Source of the DNA: an uncultured Collinsella sp.
GTDB taxonomy: Bacteria; Actinomycetota; Coriobacteriia; Coriobacteriales; Coriobacteriaceae
Direction: 5' to 3'
NCBI GenBank assembly: GCA_900541195.1
Contig: UQIY01000009.1
Coordinates: forward strand, 1-54,417
Length of the DNA stretch: 54,417 bases
In this document: positions 28,344 through 36,430 of the stretch, one piece after another
Numbering within the stretch: position 1 is the stretch's first letter
Layout: every line of letters begins with the position of its first letter
Program-made: the position numbers and the translations under genes
The notes under the pieces: model-generated
Seen by the model: only the letters and a program-made list of their open reading frames with translations
Databases searched by the model: none
Told to the model about the DNA's origin: nothing

Positions 28344-28371
28344 CCGACCGCAAGGGCTAGTTTTTTGGACA

Positions 28372-28593
28372 TCAACCCAAGATGTGACCTGCCAAGAGGA
28401 CCGGACGCCGGTGCGTTCGGACTCGCTTTTCTGCATTCAAAAGCAACGCTGAGCTTGACCTCACGGCTTGCGCCTGCTGCTCGGCGGTCTCCTGAGGCTG
28501 AACCGCCTCTGCAATGGCTGCCATAGGCAACGTCGCGCCGACCATGGACGTGCACGCGATCGCGCAGATCAGGTAGTAAAGGAGTCGTTTCAT
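28372..28593 (-). CDS. Small protein with signal peptide, possibly truncated
   Basis: 73 aa. The N-terminus MKRLLYYLICAIACTSMVG with a likely cleavage after AIAEA is a clear signal peptide. The short mature part (VQPQETAEQQAQAVRSSSA, then a basic tail RVRTHRRPV) has no recognised domain and may be the stump of a longer surface protein. The ATG at 28593 has GAGAGG nearby. The longer frame to 28761 starts upstream without support. Confidence 0.5.
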   Translation of the reverse strand: MKRLLYYLICAIACTSMVGATLPMAAIAEAVQPQETAEQQAQAVRSSSALLLNAEKRVRTHRRPVLLAGHILG

Positions 28594-28789
28594 AGCGGAG
28601 CCTCTCGGTGAGCAACCAACGGGGTCCGAAGACAGCTCCAGGCCAGCACTCCGCACATATTTTTTGGGGTTTATTTTATGGGAACACCGCTCAACATCAG
28701 TGAACTTTCTGGGGAATGTTGGGGAGGGGGAGGAGTAACTGACTGTTGGGGCGTTGGCCATTGGCGGCGTCCCGCCTACGCTTCGTTGG

Positions 28790-29461
28790 CTATACGCTAT
28801 GCGGCAGCTTCAACATGAGGCCGCCTTGCGCCTCTTCGAGGCTCGGCACCGAGGCCTTCCAGGTAAAGTCCGAGAGGCTGCTGCTTAGGTCAAGCTCTGC
28901 ATGGGCGTACTTTTCGATTATGCAGCCAGGGTGATTCTCGTCTGGTAAAAGGCGAGATTCGACCGGTCGCGACCCGATGATTCGATATTCCTTCTGATAT
29001 GCGTACTTGGGCGTTTTAATAACGAGATTGTGTGGGATGCCCTCAAAGATCTCGCGGATTAGTTTTGGCCCGGGGACGCCGTAGGAGATGGGACCGTGGG
29101 CGTAGATGCTTCCGTCGTCGGCGGTGTGTCTGTCGGCGAGGCGTGCGAAACTGTCGTACTGCACAATGCCAATCCACCCGTCCGTGCACCCGAGCTCCTG
29201 GATCATTCGCATCGGGATTTTCACGGCGTTGCCGACGATATCGTTCTCGCGGACCGTGTACATGCAGTAGATGGGCAGGCAAGTATATCCGTAGAGGCAC
29301 ACCCCGGGAGCCATGGACGCCTCGAGCGGATCGCCCTGCTCGCCAGGCAGGCCGTGGTAGTAGCCGGCCGCGTTCATGTAGAGGCGACCGTTGATCAGGT
29401 CGTTGATGTATGCCTCTCTGGGTGCGAACTTTAGTAGGTAGACGATGTCATTGTTGGGCAT
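28790..29461 (-). CDS. Uncharacterised defence-island protein (paralogue remnant at 35704)
   Basis: A 223-aa protein. The start MPNNDIVYLLKFAPREAYI followed by NDLINGRLYMNAAGYYH resembles a loosely known family of soluble proteins in mobile regions with a 'FA..(E)..INGRLYMN' opening. Function is not known. The C-terminus SLEEAQGGLMLKLPHSV is matched by a degenerate minus-strand fragment at 35704-35790 in the same island. RBS AGGAAAC precedes the ATG at 29461. It is divergent from the HEPN-like gene that follows. Confidence 0.7.
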   Translation of the reverse strand: MPNNDIVYLLKFAPREAYINDLINGRLYMNAAGYYHGLPGEQGDPLEASMAPGVCLYGYTCLPIYCMYTVRENDIVGNAVKIPMRMIQELGCTDGWIGIVQYDSFARLADRHTADDGSIYAHGPISYGVPGPKLIREIFEGIPHNLVIKTPKYAYQKEYRIIGSRPVESRLLPDENHPGCIIEKYAHAELDLSSSLSDFTWKASVPSLEEAQGGLMLKLPHSV

Positions 29462-29751
29462 GGTGTTTCCTTTCTTTGGTAGTGATGTCCCGGGTCGCTT
29501 GTTCGTCCGGGTTGCTTGCTACCAAGGTAAGGGCGTCTGGTGGGACCCTCGTGCGGGAGCGGTGTGTGGCGTTTGCCTGGACTGTGCTTTTTCGAGATGA
29601 CTGGGCGGTCAAGAAGTTTAGACCTGCGTCGACTCCATTTGTCATGTCCACAAAACCGTTGGCATTTGGTGTTAGCATCCCTAGTGTTCGCCTTGCCAGG
29701 AACGTTGTTAATTGCCATATGTATGGCTATTGCTCTATTAGGGGGATTCCC

Positions 29752-30690
29752 TTGGCAGATTTAGTCCATGTTTTGCCGTTCAAATCGGTGAGTGTCGAAG
29801 CTCAGAAAGCGCTCTCAAAGATTGAGTATCTCGAGGGCGATTCTGTAACCAAAGTGAAAGAGTATGACGACGTTGTGCGGTCACTTTGGGAGGCTAAGCA
29901 ACTGTATGAACAGTTTCGATGGAACTATGGTGAACTGAGGCGCTTGGTTCCGTGTGATCAGTTTGACTTCTTACCCGACGGCTTTGCCAATGGGGGTTTT
30001 GGCGAGAGGACTGTTGTTAACACTGCTTTTGGAAATTATGTTTCCGCAGCCCGTGGTCTTGTCGATAGAATGCAGGCAGTTATGCGGAAGTATGACCGAG
30101 GTTCAAATAAAGAACTTTATAAAGACTATTGGAAACTGCCTTCTTCTTGGTATGACGAAGGTGGCCTCTATGTTTTTATGTATGAGATTCGAAATCCAGT
30201 TCAGCATGGTCAAACCGTTGTTTCGCTTGTCAGGGAAAATGATGCGACTAGGGTTAGATTTGATCTTGATCAAATTGTTGATATGCGCGAATACAATACC
30301 TCGCCAAAACTTCGCGCCTTTCTAAACAAGACAATTTCGAAAATCAAAGACCATGACTCATCCGATTGTCCGTATCTTTGTTTTCGATATACAAACATGA
30401 GGTACAACGAACTTGTTATTGAGTTATTCTGTCATTTCCTGAAATGTGCCGAGCCCAGAATACGCGCCGCTCGTAAGGATATGCAGAGTTTGCTATTACA
30501 GCACAGCAAAGCAGTCGGCAAGCTGGGCGGCTCTTCCTTTGTTGCATATGTTGATGGCGATATGACCCATGTTTATGATGAAGTTGATATTGACCCAGTT
30601 AAGCAATTAAAAGATATGCACCGAAAGGCACAGAAGCATCTAAAGGATGCTCGAAATGCAATTGCGGCTGAGCGCAGATCAATTCGCTAG
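29752..30690 (+). CDS. HEPN-like protein with R-x4-H motif
   Basis: About 312 aa from a TTG at 29752 with AGGGGGA upstream. The frame is open further back to 29410, but that part reads like non-coding sequence and overlaps the start region of the divergent gene. An ATG at 29719 is an alternative. The helical protein carries EIRNPVQHG (R147-H152), the HEPN ribonuclease signature with a polar residue after the arginine. The C-terminus is a lysine-rich helix (KQLKDMHRKAQKHLKDAR). HEPN proteins often cut RNA in defence and toxin systems. No paired antitoxin nucleotidyltransferase is adjacent. Confidence 0.65.
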   Translation: MADLVHVLPFKSVSVEAQKALSKIEYLEGDSVTKVKEYDDVVRSLWEAKQLYEQFRWNYGELRRLVPCDQFDFLPDGFANGGFGERTVVNTAFGNYVSAARGLVDRMQAVMRKYDRGSNKELYKDYWKLPSSWYDEGGLYVFMYEIRNPVQHGQTVVSLVRENDATRVRFDLDQIVDMREYNTSPKLRAFLNKTISKIKDHDSSDCPYLCFRYTNMRYNELVIELFCHFLKCAEPRIRAARKDMQSLLLQHSKAVGKLGGSSFVAYVDGDMTHVYDEVDIDPVKQLKDMHRKAQKHLKDARNAIAAERRSIR

Positions 30691-30831
30691 AGAATAGCTC
30701 CAGCATTGCGGTTCTGCTCATGTTTGCGGTCGGACGGGTGCCTCTGCGGTTGTCGGTAGTCTGCGCCCAGAGTTCCATTGGCCCAGGTTTTTTATCCCAG
30801 CAAAATCCAGGATCTGCTTAGCTATCTATGG

Positions 30832-31566
30832 CTACGCTTCATTAAATAAGTCGTTCTTCTTTAGCCGACCGAGATATCGGTCGAGTTCGTATAAAGCGTC
30901 AATGTAGACCTGAGCTGAGTTGCGGATATCGCGCATATCTAGACAGCATCTTTCAAAATGTAGCTTGCCAGTTTCTGTTTGAGTGCTACGACAAGTCATG
31001 AGTGCGATTTCGTTTTCAGCAACGTTGTCAGTCTCTTCTAATCCTTTTGGTGAGATGCGATAGATTACTGCGCCCGGATATGAGTCGAGAAGGCTTTTCC
31101 CTCTCACATCAATACAAATTCGCCCCGCTGGACCAAAGCCGTATTCTTCATGCCTCGTCGAATTCAGGGGGTGAGCAATTACGATTGAGCGAACCGCTTC
31201 AAGATAATTACGCGCCTCTGTGAGTTCATTCTGTCTCGAGAACTCGAATTTGGTTCTAATTACTTCTTTCAAACAGGTGTAATTAATCTGCCAGTATGCA
31301 TCTTTAATCCAGGTGGCGAGTGCTACTAGAAATACGGTGTCCTTAATGTTGGGAGAAAATCCGTCTTTGATGGCAGCATTGAAGTCTTGAATGCTGTAGT
31401 TGGCCTTAAGAATAAGATCAGACATTAATTCATAGTGATCTAGGTCTTTCCAAGGCCACTTTTTCCAAATGCCGCCTTTGCCTTCACCCAGACCGTCCGT
31501 GGACTTTAGATTTTCGATTGATTGCACGTTGTTCCCGTCTACTTGAGTTCCGATCGGGCTCCTCAT
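30832..31566 (-). CDS. Uncharacterised protein, HEPN-like (R-x5-H)
   Basis: A 244-aa mostly helical protein of unknown family. EAVRSIVIAHPLNSTRHEEYG (R126 to H132) fits the looser HEPN R-x(4-6)-H pattern followed by HP, seen in Abi-type HEPN proteins. The start at 31566 lacks a clear ribosome-binding site. A TATGAT box about 20 bases upstream suggests a very short leader. It converges on the other HEPN-like gene. The HEPN call is pattern-based. Confidence 0.55.
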   Translation of the reverse strand: MRSPIGTQVDGNNVQSIENLKSTDGLGEGKGGIWKKWPWKDLDHYELMSDLILKANYSIQDFNAAIKDGFSPNIKDTVFLVALATWIKDAYWQINYTCLKEVIRTKFEFSRQNELTEARNYLEAVRSIVIAHPLNSTRHEEYGFGPAGRICIDVRGKSLLDSYPGAVIYRISPKGLEETDNVAENEIALMTCRSTQTETGKLHFERCCLDMRDIRNSAQVYIDALYELDRYLGRLKKNDLFNEA

Positions 31567-31686
31567 CGTTGTACGTTGTTAATTATCATAATGGCTCGAC
31601 GGCAAAGCGAGGGGTTGGGTCACATTTTCGGGTACCGTCAAGATACTTTCGTAAATTGATTTAGCCGTCCTCGGCCTCGTCCTCTT

Positions 31687-32280
31687 CTAGCCCTCCGCTT
31701 TTCCCTTCAGCTCGTCCATCTCCTCCAGTTTGGACATGTCCAGGTACCTCCTCTTGCCCCATTCGTGCTCCGCTATGTACTTCAGTCTCGCTGACACCAG
31801 TATGACGACCGAGTTGCCGTCCGGGTAGGTCCCGACGGCCCTCGTCCTCCTCCTGATCTCGCGGTCGATGCGTTCGATCCCGTTGTTCGTCCTGATCCGG
31901 CGCCAGTGCTCCGGCGGGAATTCCGTGTAGGCCAGTGTTTCGGCGAACCCGTCGCTCACCGTCCTCGCGGTGGACACCGGCGCCCCCCAGAGGAGCTCGG
32001 AGACGTCCTCGATCCTCTTGGTTGAGACGCCCGCCAGGTACATCTCGACGATAGCCTCCTCGACAGAGGTCTCGCGCCTGCGGTAGCGCTCGATGACAGC
32101 CGTCCGGAAGGTCGCGCCGCGGAGTTTCGGCACGCCGAGCTCGACTTCCCCGGCCCCGGTGACGAACTTCCTCGCGTAGTGGCCGCTGCGGTAGACCTCC
32201 CGGCCCGCCGCCCTCTCGTAGCGTTCGGCCCCGACGGGCTCGGACGACTCGTCGTCGACTGATACGATGTTCGCATATAC
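31687..32280 (-). pseudogene. IS256-family (Mutator-type) transposase with internal deletion
   Basis: The N-terminal part (REVYRSGHYARKFVTGAGEV, VPKLRGATFRTAVIERYRRR, EMYLAGVSTKRIEDVSELLWG) and the C-terminal part (EHWRRIRTNNGIERIDREIR, RRRTRAVGTYPDG, EWGKRRYLDM) are clearly IS256-family. They join directly after about residue 60, so the central DDE catalytic domain (about 200 residues) is missing and transposition is not possible. It is GC-rich compared with the neighbours. The frame stays open across the join, so it could still make a DNA-binding fragment. It marks past IS activity in the island. Confidence 0.85.
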
Positions 32281-32285
32281 TGCCC

Positions 32286-32726
32286 GTGCCCCTTTCCTCG
32301 ATGGTTTATTGTCTAGTCGCCAGAAATCATATGAATACGCGTGGACCGTGTCCCTCTATGTGTTTGTCAATTTGTGAAAGAAATTATGCGTCACCTCCTT
32401 ATGCGCAACTACTTTCCCTATGGGTTATTAAGACTGCCCAAGACGGATTGTTGGTCGCCGGAGATTGGTTTGCCCAACTGCGCTTGAGACCCTTGGTGCG
32501 GATTTCCCAGTCGCCCTACAACGCTCTTGCAATGAGTGTTGTAGTGGTCATTGCCCAAACGTTCCTCGCGATTTATGCACTGTTTAGGAACATGAACTAC
32601 TACGACATGAACGCACCGTTTCTCGAGAACTTCTTCAACACCGTTAAGGGTGCGGCACTGAAGCTGTCCTCGGCGATCTTGGGCGAACACGCGATAGATG
32701 TGCTGCGCCAGAAGAAGGGGGAGTGA
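32286..32726 (+). CDS. Possible small membrane protein next to the IS256 remnant
   Basis: The open frame of 146 codons starts with GTG at 32286. The true start is unclear, with an ATG at 32331 also possible. The C-terminal half has one hydrophobic segment (ALAMSVVVVIAQTFLAIYAL) and a soluble tail (NTVKGAALKLSSAILGEHAI). The N-terminal half reads like non-coding sequence. It may be the 3' end of a gene cut by the IS. No family is recognised. Confidence 0.35.
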   Translation: MPLSSMVYCLVARNHMNTRGPCPSMCLSICERNYASPPYAQLLSLWVIKTAQDGLLVAGDWFAQLRLRPLVRISQSPYNALAMSVVVVIAQTFLAIYALFRNMNYYDMNAPFLENFFNTVKGAALKLSSAILGEHAIDVLRQKKGE

Positions 32727-32845
32727 GGGCGAGATACTCAGAATGTCAGGCCGTTAGGTACTGCAATCCCTCCCCGTTGTTGGCTGTATCAATGTGGGCC
32801 TTATATATCATGGACTTGATGTCGGTATGAATAGGGTGAGACAAA

Positions 32846-33643
32846 GTGGACGAGCTTTCCAAAGAAATTGCATCTCTGCCATCTGATGTATTGAGTAAAG
32901 CATATGATGATGCTCTGCATCCTGTGCTCTCATCGGTCGGAGACACTCTGAGTTTAGTTCCCAGAACCGTTGGCGTATTGCTTGGCCCCTGGAAGAAATG
33001 GGTGGTTAACGGCGAGAGCAATATTGAGGAGGCGATTCGGCAAATCGAAGAAAAGATGGAAGACGTCCCGGAGGACTGCTTCTGTGAGCCTGCACAGAAT
33101 GTTGTGGTGCCGGCTATTCAGCAACTGTCATATTCGTACGACAGTCAGGACCTAAGGGGGCTGTACGTTAATTTACTCGCGTCCTCTATGGATAAAAGGG
33201 TTTCTCCTCTCGTCCATCCGAGTTTTGTTAGCATAATCGGACAACTGACTCCCGATGAAGCCAAAATGATGTCGTGGCTTTCTGAAGGGCTTGGTAAAGA
33301 TCATATTCCGGTTATTGACTTACGCGTTGTCGAAGACGATGACATGCCAATTAAAGCTCGGTGGCGAGTGCTTTGCGAAAATTATACGAACGTATTCGAT
33401 GCTATCGTTCAATGTCCTGAGAATGTGTCTTTGTATTTGAATAACTTGGAGCGACTGAAACTTTTAAGCGAAGAAACGTACTGTTACGAGGGAGAAGACG
33501 ATTATCTTGGGATTGAGGATTCTGACAGGATCCGAAATATAAAGAAGGATAATACGCCTTCTGATGGATGGCGGTTTGATTGCGTACATCATGTTTTTAG
33601 GCTAACACCGTTCGGGAAGCTTTTTATTAAGTGCTGTGTTTAG
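32846..33643 (+). CDS. Abi-alpha (DUF4393) family protein
   Basis: A 265-aa protein of the DUF4393 family, named after abortive-infection proteins. The N-terminal region has a helix and the loop VGDTLSLVPRTVGVLLGPWK (about residues 31-50). It is followed by the middle region AIQQLSYSYDSQDLRGLYVN, LLASSMDKR and HPSFVSIIGQLTPDEA typical of the family, and ends in a winged-helix-like RLTPFGKLFIKCC. It may act in phage response. Biochemistry is not established. The GTG start at 32846 is preceded by GGGTGAG. A terminator follows downstream at 33762. Confidence 0.8.
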   Translation: MDELSKEIASLPSDVLSKAYDDALHPVLSSVGDTLSLVPRTVGVLLGPWKKWVVNGESNIEEAIRQIEEKMEDVPEDCFCEPAQNVVVPAIQQLSYSYDSQDLRGLYVNLLASSMDKRVSPLVHPSFVSIIGQLTPDEAKMMSWLSEGLGKDHIPVIDLRVVEDDDMPIKARWRVLCENYTNVFDAIVQCPENVSLYLNNLERLKLLSEETYCYEGEDDYLGIEDSDRIRNIKKDNTPSDGWRFDCVHHVFRLTPFGKLFIKCCV

Positions 33644-33761
33644 TCTTCTCGGCAGTGCTGGTACGATTCGATTCTTGGCGGTTTGCTAATGGGTGAATGC
33701 GTTGGTCAGATTTGATGGGAATACCTTCTATTTCTTGTCAATTAGTCTTTTAAAGCTTCCG

Positions 33762-33786
33762 ACCGTCGTCCTGGCGGTTTTTCTTT
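33762..33786 (+). terminator. Terminator after the Abi-alpha gene
   Basis: ACCGTC (33762-33767) pairs with GGCGGT (33773-33778) through one G-U pair, loop GTCCT, then TTTTTCTTT. Confidence 0.75.
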
Positions 33787-33896
33787 GTCCCCGCAATGAT
33801 GGACAATTTCCTTAAACGATTTTGGTCCGTGATAGTTTCTCACGGTTCATTTTCGCTTCATTTTACGGTGATGGTGCCAAATGGTAAGAGGTGCAT

Positions 33897-35522
33897 ATGA
33901 ACGAAGCGGTTTTAAGGGTTTTAGCCAGGCTGGGGCTCGACGCTAAACCATTCAAGCAGGAGAAAGTGATCGAGCTGGTCAAGAACCCCCTTTCCGGAGC
34001 ATGGGTTACCGTCTATTCGCACCATGACGCTGCTGATGGAAGGCCTTCCGTTTTTGCCTGTTTTGCCGACCTTGCACGGAAGCAGGAGATTCTTGCAGGT
34101 GATGATTGGTTGAAGCATGCTTCCAGTTTCTCGCCAGGCTTCTGCGTATGTGCAGATGACGTCACTTATCATGACGGGCGCGATGAGGGCTATGACTTTA
34201 TTGTTGCCGAGCAGTATTTCTATCCGCTCGACCAAGCGCAGATTCTGGTCAACCAGGAATTTGTCATGCTGTTTGAACTCTACCGCGGCGAAGACGGTTG
34301 CTACTATAGCGTCGACAAGTGCGGCGAGAGAGAAAAAGTCGTTGACTTTGCTGGAGACGAGGTGCGTGTCAGGACCAAATATATACTGCGCTTCATTGCA
34401 GCTAAGCAATGCTTCTTCGTCTACTTTGTTGACGCTCGGCTGGCATCTTCGTCCAACTATCCTTTGGGGAGCACTGAGTGCATTTCAGAGAGTGATGAAG
34501 TCGGAGGGAACTACCATATCGGACAGTGGTACACGAGCGATATTGATGAAGGCTATCTGCTGTCCATGCTCTACGCTCGAAGCTTTATCGAGCCCGACGA
34601 CGTCGAGACTTGTGGCGTATGGCCGTTCGATGAGAAAAATGAACGGTACCCCGAGTTCGTCATCGGCGAACGGCCTGACGGCTCGCTCGTTCGATACACA
34701 TGTGACCCGAATAAGCTTGGCACCTACTTTGATAAGGAGCCTCGCGCCCCACATTACTTAACCCCCGTTTTCTTTAAGCCCGCTGTACTTGATAAGTACA
34801 GGAGTAGCCCTCACTTCGATGTCAGCGAGCGTCACATTTCATGTGGGAGCCAGTGGAGGTGCGAGATTGACAATGTCAACCCGGACAGAGTCATGGTTTA
34901 TCTCGGCGATTTGGGACGCGATCTTCCCGAGAGTGAGCGCACTCATTTCCTTTCCTTCGAGATGTCTCCCGTTGACCAGCGCATTTCTGATGAGGTATTC
35001 AAGACAGATTTGCTCAATATGTGGGTTAAAGATCCGTCGGGCCCTGTTTCCATGCTTATGCGAGCGCGAATGGAACTTGATAAAGCATGGAGGAAACGGT
35101 TTGGCTTGGCGCTGTATAGGCCTTTCCACCGTGCAGACGAGGGCATTCTTGAACAAATCCACATTCCATCTGGCAACGGCGAGTCTGAATTTGAGTCCGT
35201 GACTATGGCCCTCACGAGAGCCCTCGTCGATTACATTGATGAAAGTGCTCTAAAGGACGCTGATGCAAAGGGTAGTATTAACAAGCTGGAGGCCTTTCTT
35301 AGCGGGAATGACATCGTGATCGACCTAAAGCCTCTCCGTGATCTTCAGAACCTTCGGTCGGCGGGGGCAGCGCACGGTAAGGGCTCAAAATACGATAGGC
35401 TTTACGGCGATGTGGTCACCGAAGACCATAGAGAAGATGCGAAAAGACTTATTGCTCGGCTTACGACCATGCTGAACGAGTTGACTGAGGCCTTAAAACC
35501 TGCCGACGATCGGAAAGAGTAA
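33897..35522 (+). CDS. Large uncharacterised protein with C-terminal HEPN-like domain
   Basis: A 541-aa protein. The N-terminal about 400 residues (beta-rich pattern, KYILRFIAAKQCFFVYFVDA) have no recognised family. The C-terminal about 100 residues are helical and contain LQNLRSAGAAHGKGS, with R487 and H493 fitting the HEPN R-x5-H motif, preceded by LEAFLSGNDIVIDLKPLRDL. The arrangement (large N-terminal sensor, C-terminal HEPN) recalls ApeA-type single-gene defence proteins, but the N-terminal domain was not matched. The ATG at 33897 follows AAGAGGTG. An in-frame GTG at 33891 is less likely. Confidence 0.68.
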   Translation: MNEAVLRVLARLGLDAKPFKQEKVIELVKNPLSGAWVTVYSHHDAADGRPSVFACFADLARKQEILAGDDWLKHASSFSPGFCVCADDVTYHDGRDEGYDFIVAEQYFYPLDQAQILVNQEFVMLFELYRGEDGCYYSVDKCGEREKVVDFAGDEVRVRTKYILRFIAAKQCFFVYFVDARLASSSNYPLGSTECISESDEVGGNYHIGQWYTSDIDEGYLLSMLYARSFIEPDDVETCGVWPFDEKNERYPEFVIGERPDGSLVRYTCDPNKLGTYFDKEPRAPHYLTPVFFKPAVLDKYRSSPHFDVSERHISCGSQWRCEIDNVNPDRVMVYLGDLGRDLPESERTHFLSFEMSPVDQRISDEVFKTDLLNMWVKDPSGPVSMLMRARMELDKAWRKRFGLALYRPFHRADEGILEQIHIPSGNGESEFESVTMALTRALVDYIDESALKDADAKGSINKLEAFLSGNDIVIDLKPLRDLQNLRSAGAAHGKGSKYDRLYGDVVTEDHREDAKRLIARLTTMLNELTEALKPADDRKE

Positions 35523-35703
35523 TTGCAGGGTGATGGGCTGTCATGCGCTAGGGAAACAAGGCTGTTGCAGTTGGCGGATTTAGATATTCTTGCATCAAGA
35601 CCTTCCGATTTCCTATAGATAGAGACAGGTCCAATTAACTTTCAATGTGTATCCTCCTTATTTTCTGAGTTTATGTAGCACTAGCTGCGTTTATAGGAAT
35701 GGG
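35523..35703. other. Short non-coding interval
   Basis: No gene or clear structure is seen between the HEPN-like gene and the paralogue fragment at 35704. Confidence 0.4.
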
Positions 35704-35790
35704 CTATGCGCGATACGGCGGTTTCAGCATGAGGCCGGCTTGTACTTCTTCGAGATTCCATATACTGACACCTTTCAGGTCCGGCTTATG
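35704..35790 (-). pseudogene. C-terminal fragment of a paralogue of the 28790-29461 gene
   Basis: The minus-strand reading gives LKGVSIWNLEEVQAGLMLK and PPYRA, then a stop at 35704-35706. This aligns with the end of the intact gene (KASVPSLEEAQGGLMLK, LPHSV). Upstream of about 35790 the similarity is lost. It shows that a second copy of the gene once lay in the island and was mostly deleted. Confidence 0.7.
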
Positions 35791-35893
35791 TCCGCGCCAG
35801 TATTTATGCTTTAAGCAAAGCGGCACGAGTGAACTTGCTGCGAGCCTCATGCTGTGAGCACGTTAATCAATCGGTCGTGAAGGCGAGGTGAGT

Positions 35894-36121
35894 ATGAAAG
35901 GTAGAAACCAGCACGTTACGAAGCGGGCGGATGGCAATTGGCAGGTTAAGGGCGAGGGGGCGCGTCGCGCTTCCTTTGTTACGACGACCCAGGGCGAAGC
36001 TATAAAGCGCGGTCGTCAAATTAGTTCTAATCAGCACTCTGAGCTAATCACCCATCGTCCTGATGGCAGGATCCGCGCAAAGGATTCCCATGGGCACGAT
36101 CCCTTCCCGCCGAGAGGATAG
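35894..36121 (+). CDS. DUF2188 domain protein
   Basis: A 75-aa protein covering the whole DUF2188 pattern: KGRNQHVTKRADGNWQVKGE, the QGEAIKRGRQI helix, NQHSELITHRPDGRIRAKDS and the terminal HGHDPFPPRG. The family is small, soluble and of unknown function, and is common on mobile and accessory DNA. The ATG at 35894 is preferred over a GTG at 35888. GGCGAGG lies upstream. Confidence 0.87.
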   Translation: MKGRNQHVTKRADGNWQVKGEGARRASFVTTTQGEAIKRGRQISSNQHSELITHRPDGRIRAKDSHGHDPFPPRG

Positions 36122-36135
36122 GGACTTGACGCCAT

Positions 36136-36173
36136 TGCGGCTGCGGGCATGGATTAGCGTGTCCGCAGCCGCA
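36136..36173 (+). terminator. Strong hairpin after the DUF2188 gene
   Basis: A perfect 11-bp stem TGCGGCTGCGG (36136-36146) and CCGCAGCCGCA (36163-36173). There is no T-run, so it may not terminate alone. Confidence 0.5.
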
Positions 36174-36182
36174 AACGCCTGC

Positions 36183-36307
36183 CGGAAGTATGCGGCAAAT
36201 TCTGGAACCCCCGAGCACAACAGCTTTTCCACATAAAGGATCCGCAGGCAGAAGCATTACGGCATTCCGGAGCGCTCGGCACGCTAGGGATTTGCCGCAT
36301 ACTTCCG
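36183..36307. repeat. MITE-like element with perfect 18-bp inverted ends
   Basis: CGGAAGTATGCGGCAAAT (36183-36200) is perfectly complementary to ATTTGCCGCATACTTCCG (36290-36307), with 89 bases between. The interior is GC-rich and non-coding. Its overall size matches the element at 13213-13345 but the ends are unrelated in sequence. It lies between the DUF2188 and AbiL-type genes. Confidence 0.78.
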
Positions 36308-36430
36308 AGTTTTGGCCTTGTACCCTTTGCTCCAGATGCTGCAAACACTTGATTGATGCTATTTAAGGTCTATAATCAAATAAAAACTCTGAAATATCTT
36401 TTCAAAACAATGAAAGGAATTTTGAGGACG

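Noticed and set aside
31956..32276. 106-codon minus-strand frame reading MRTSYQST
   Set aside because: It is a different frame from the IS256 transposase remnant, which explains the region.
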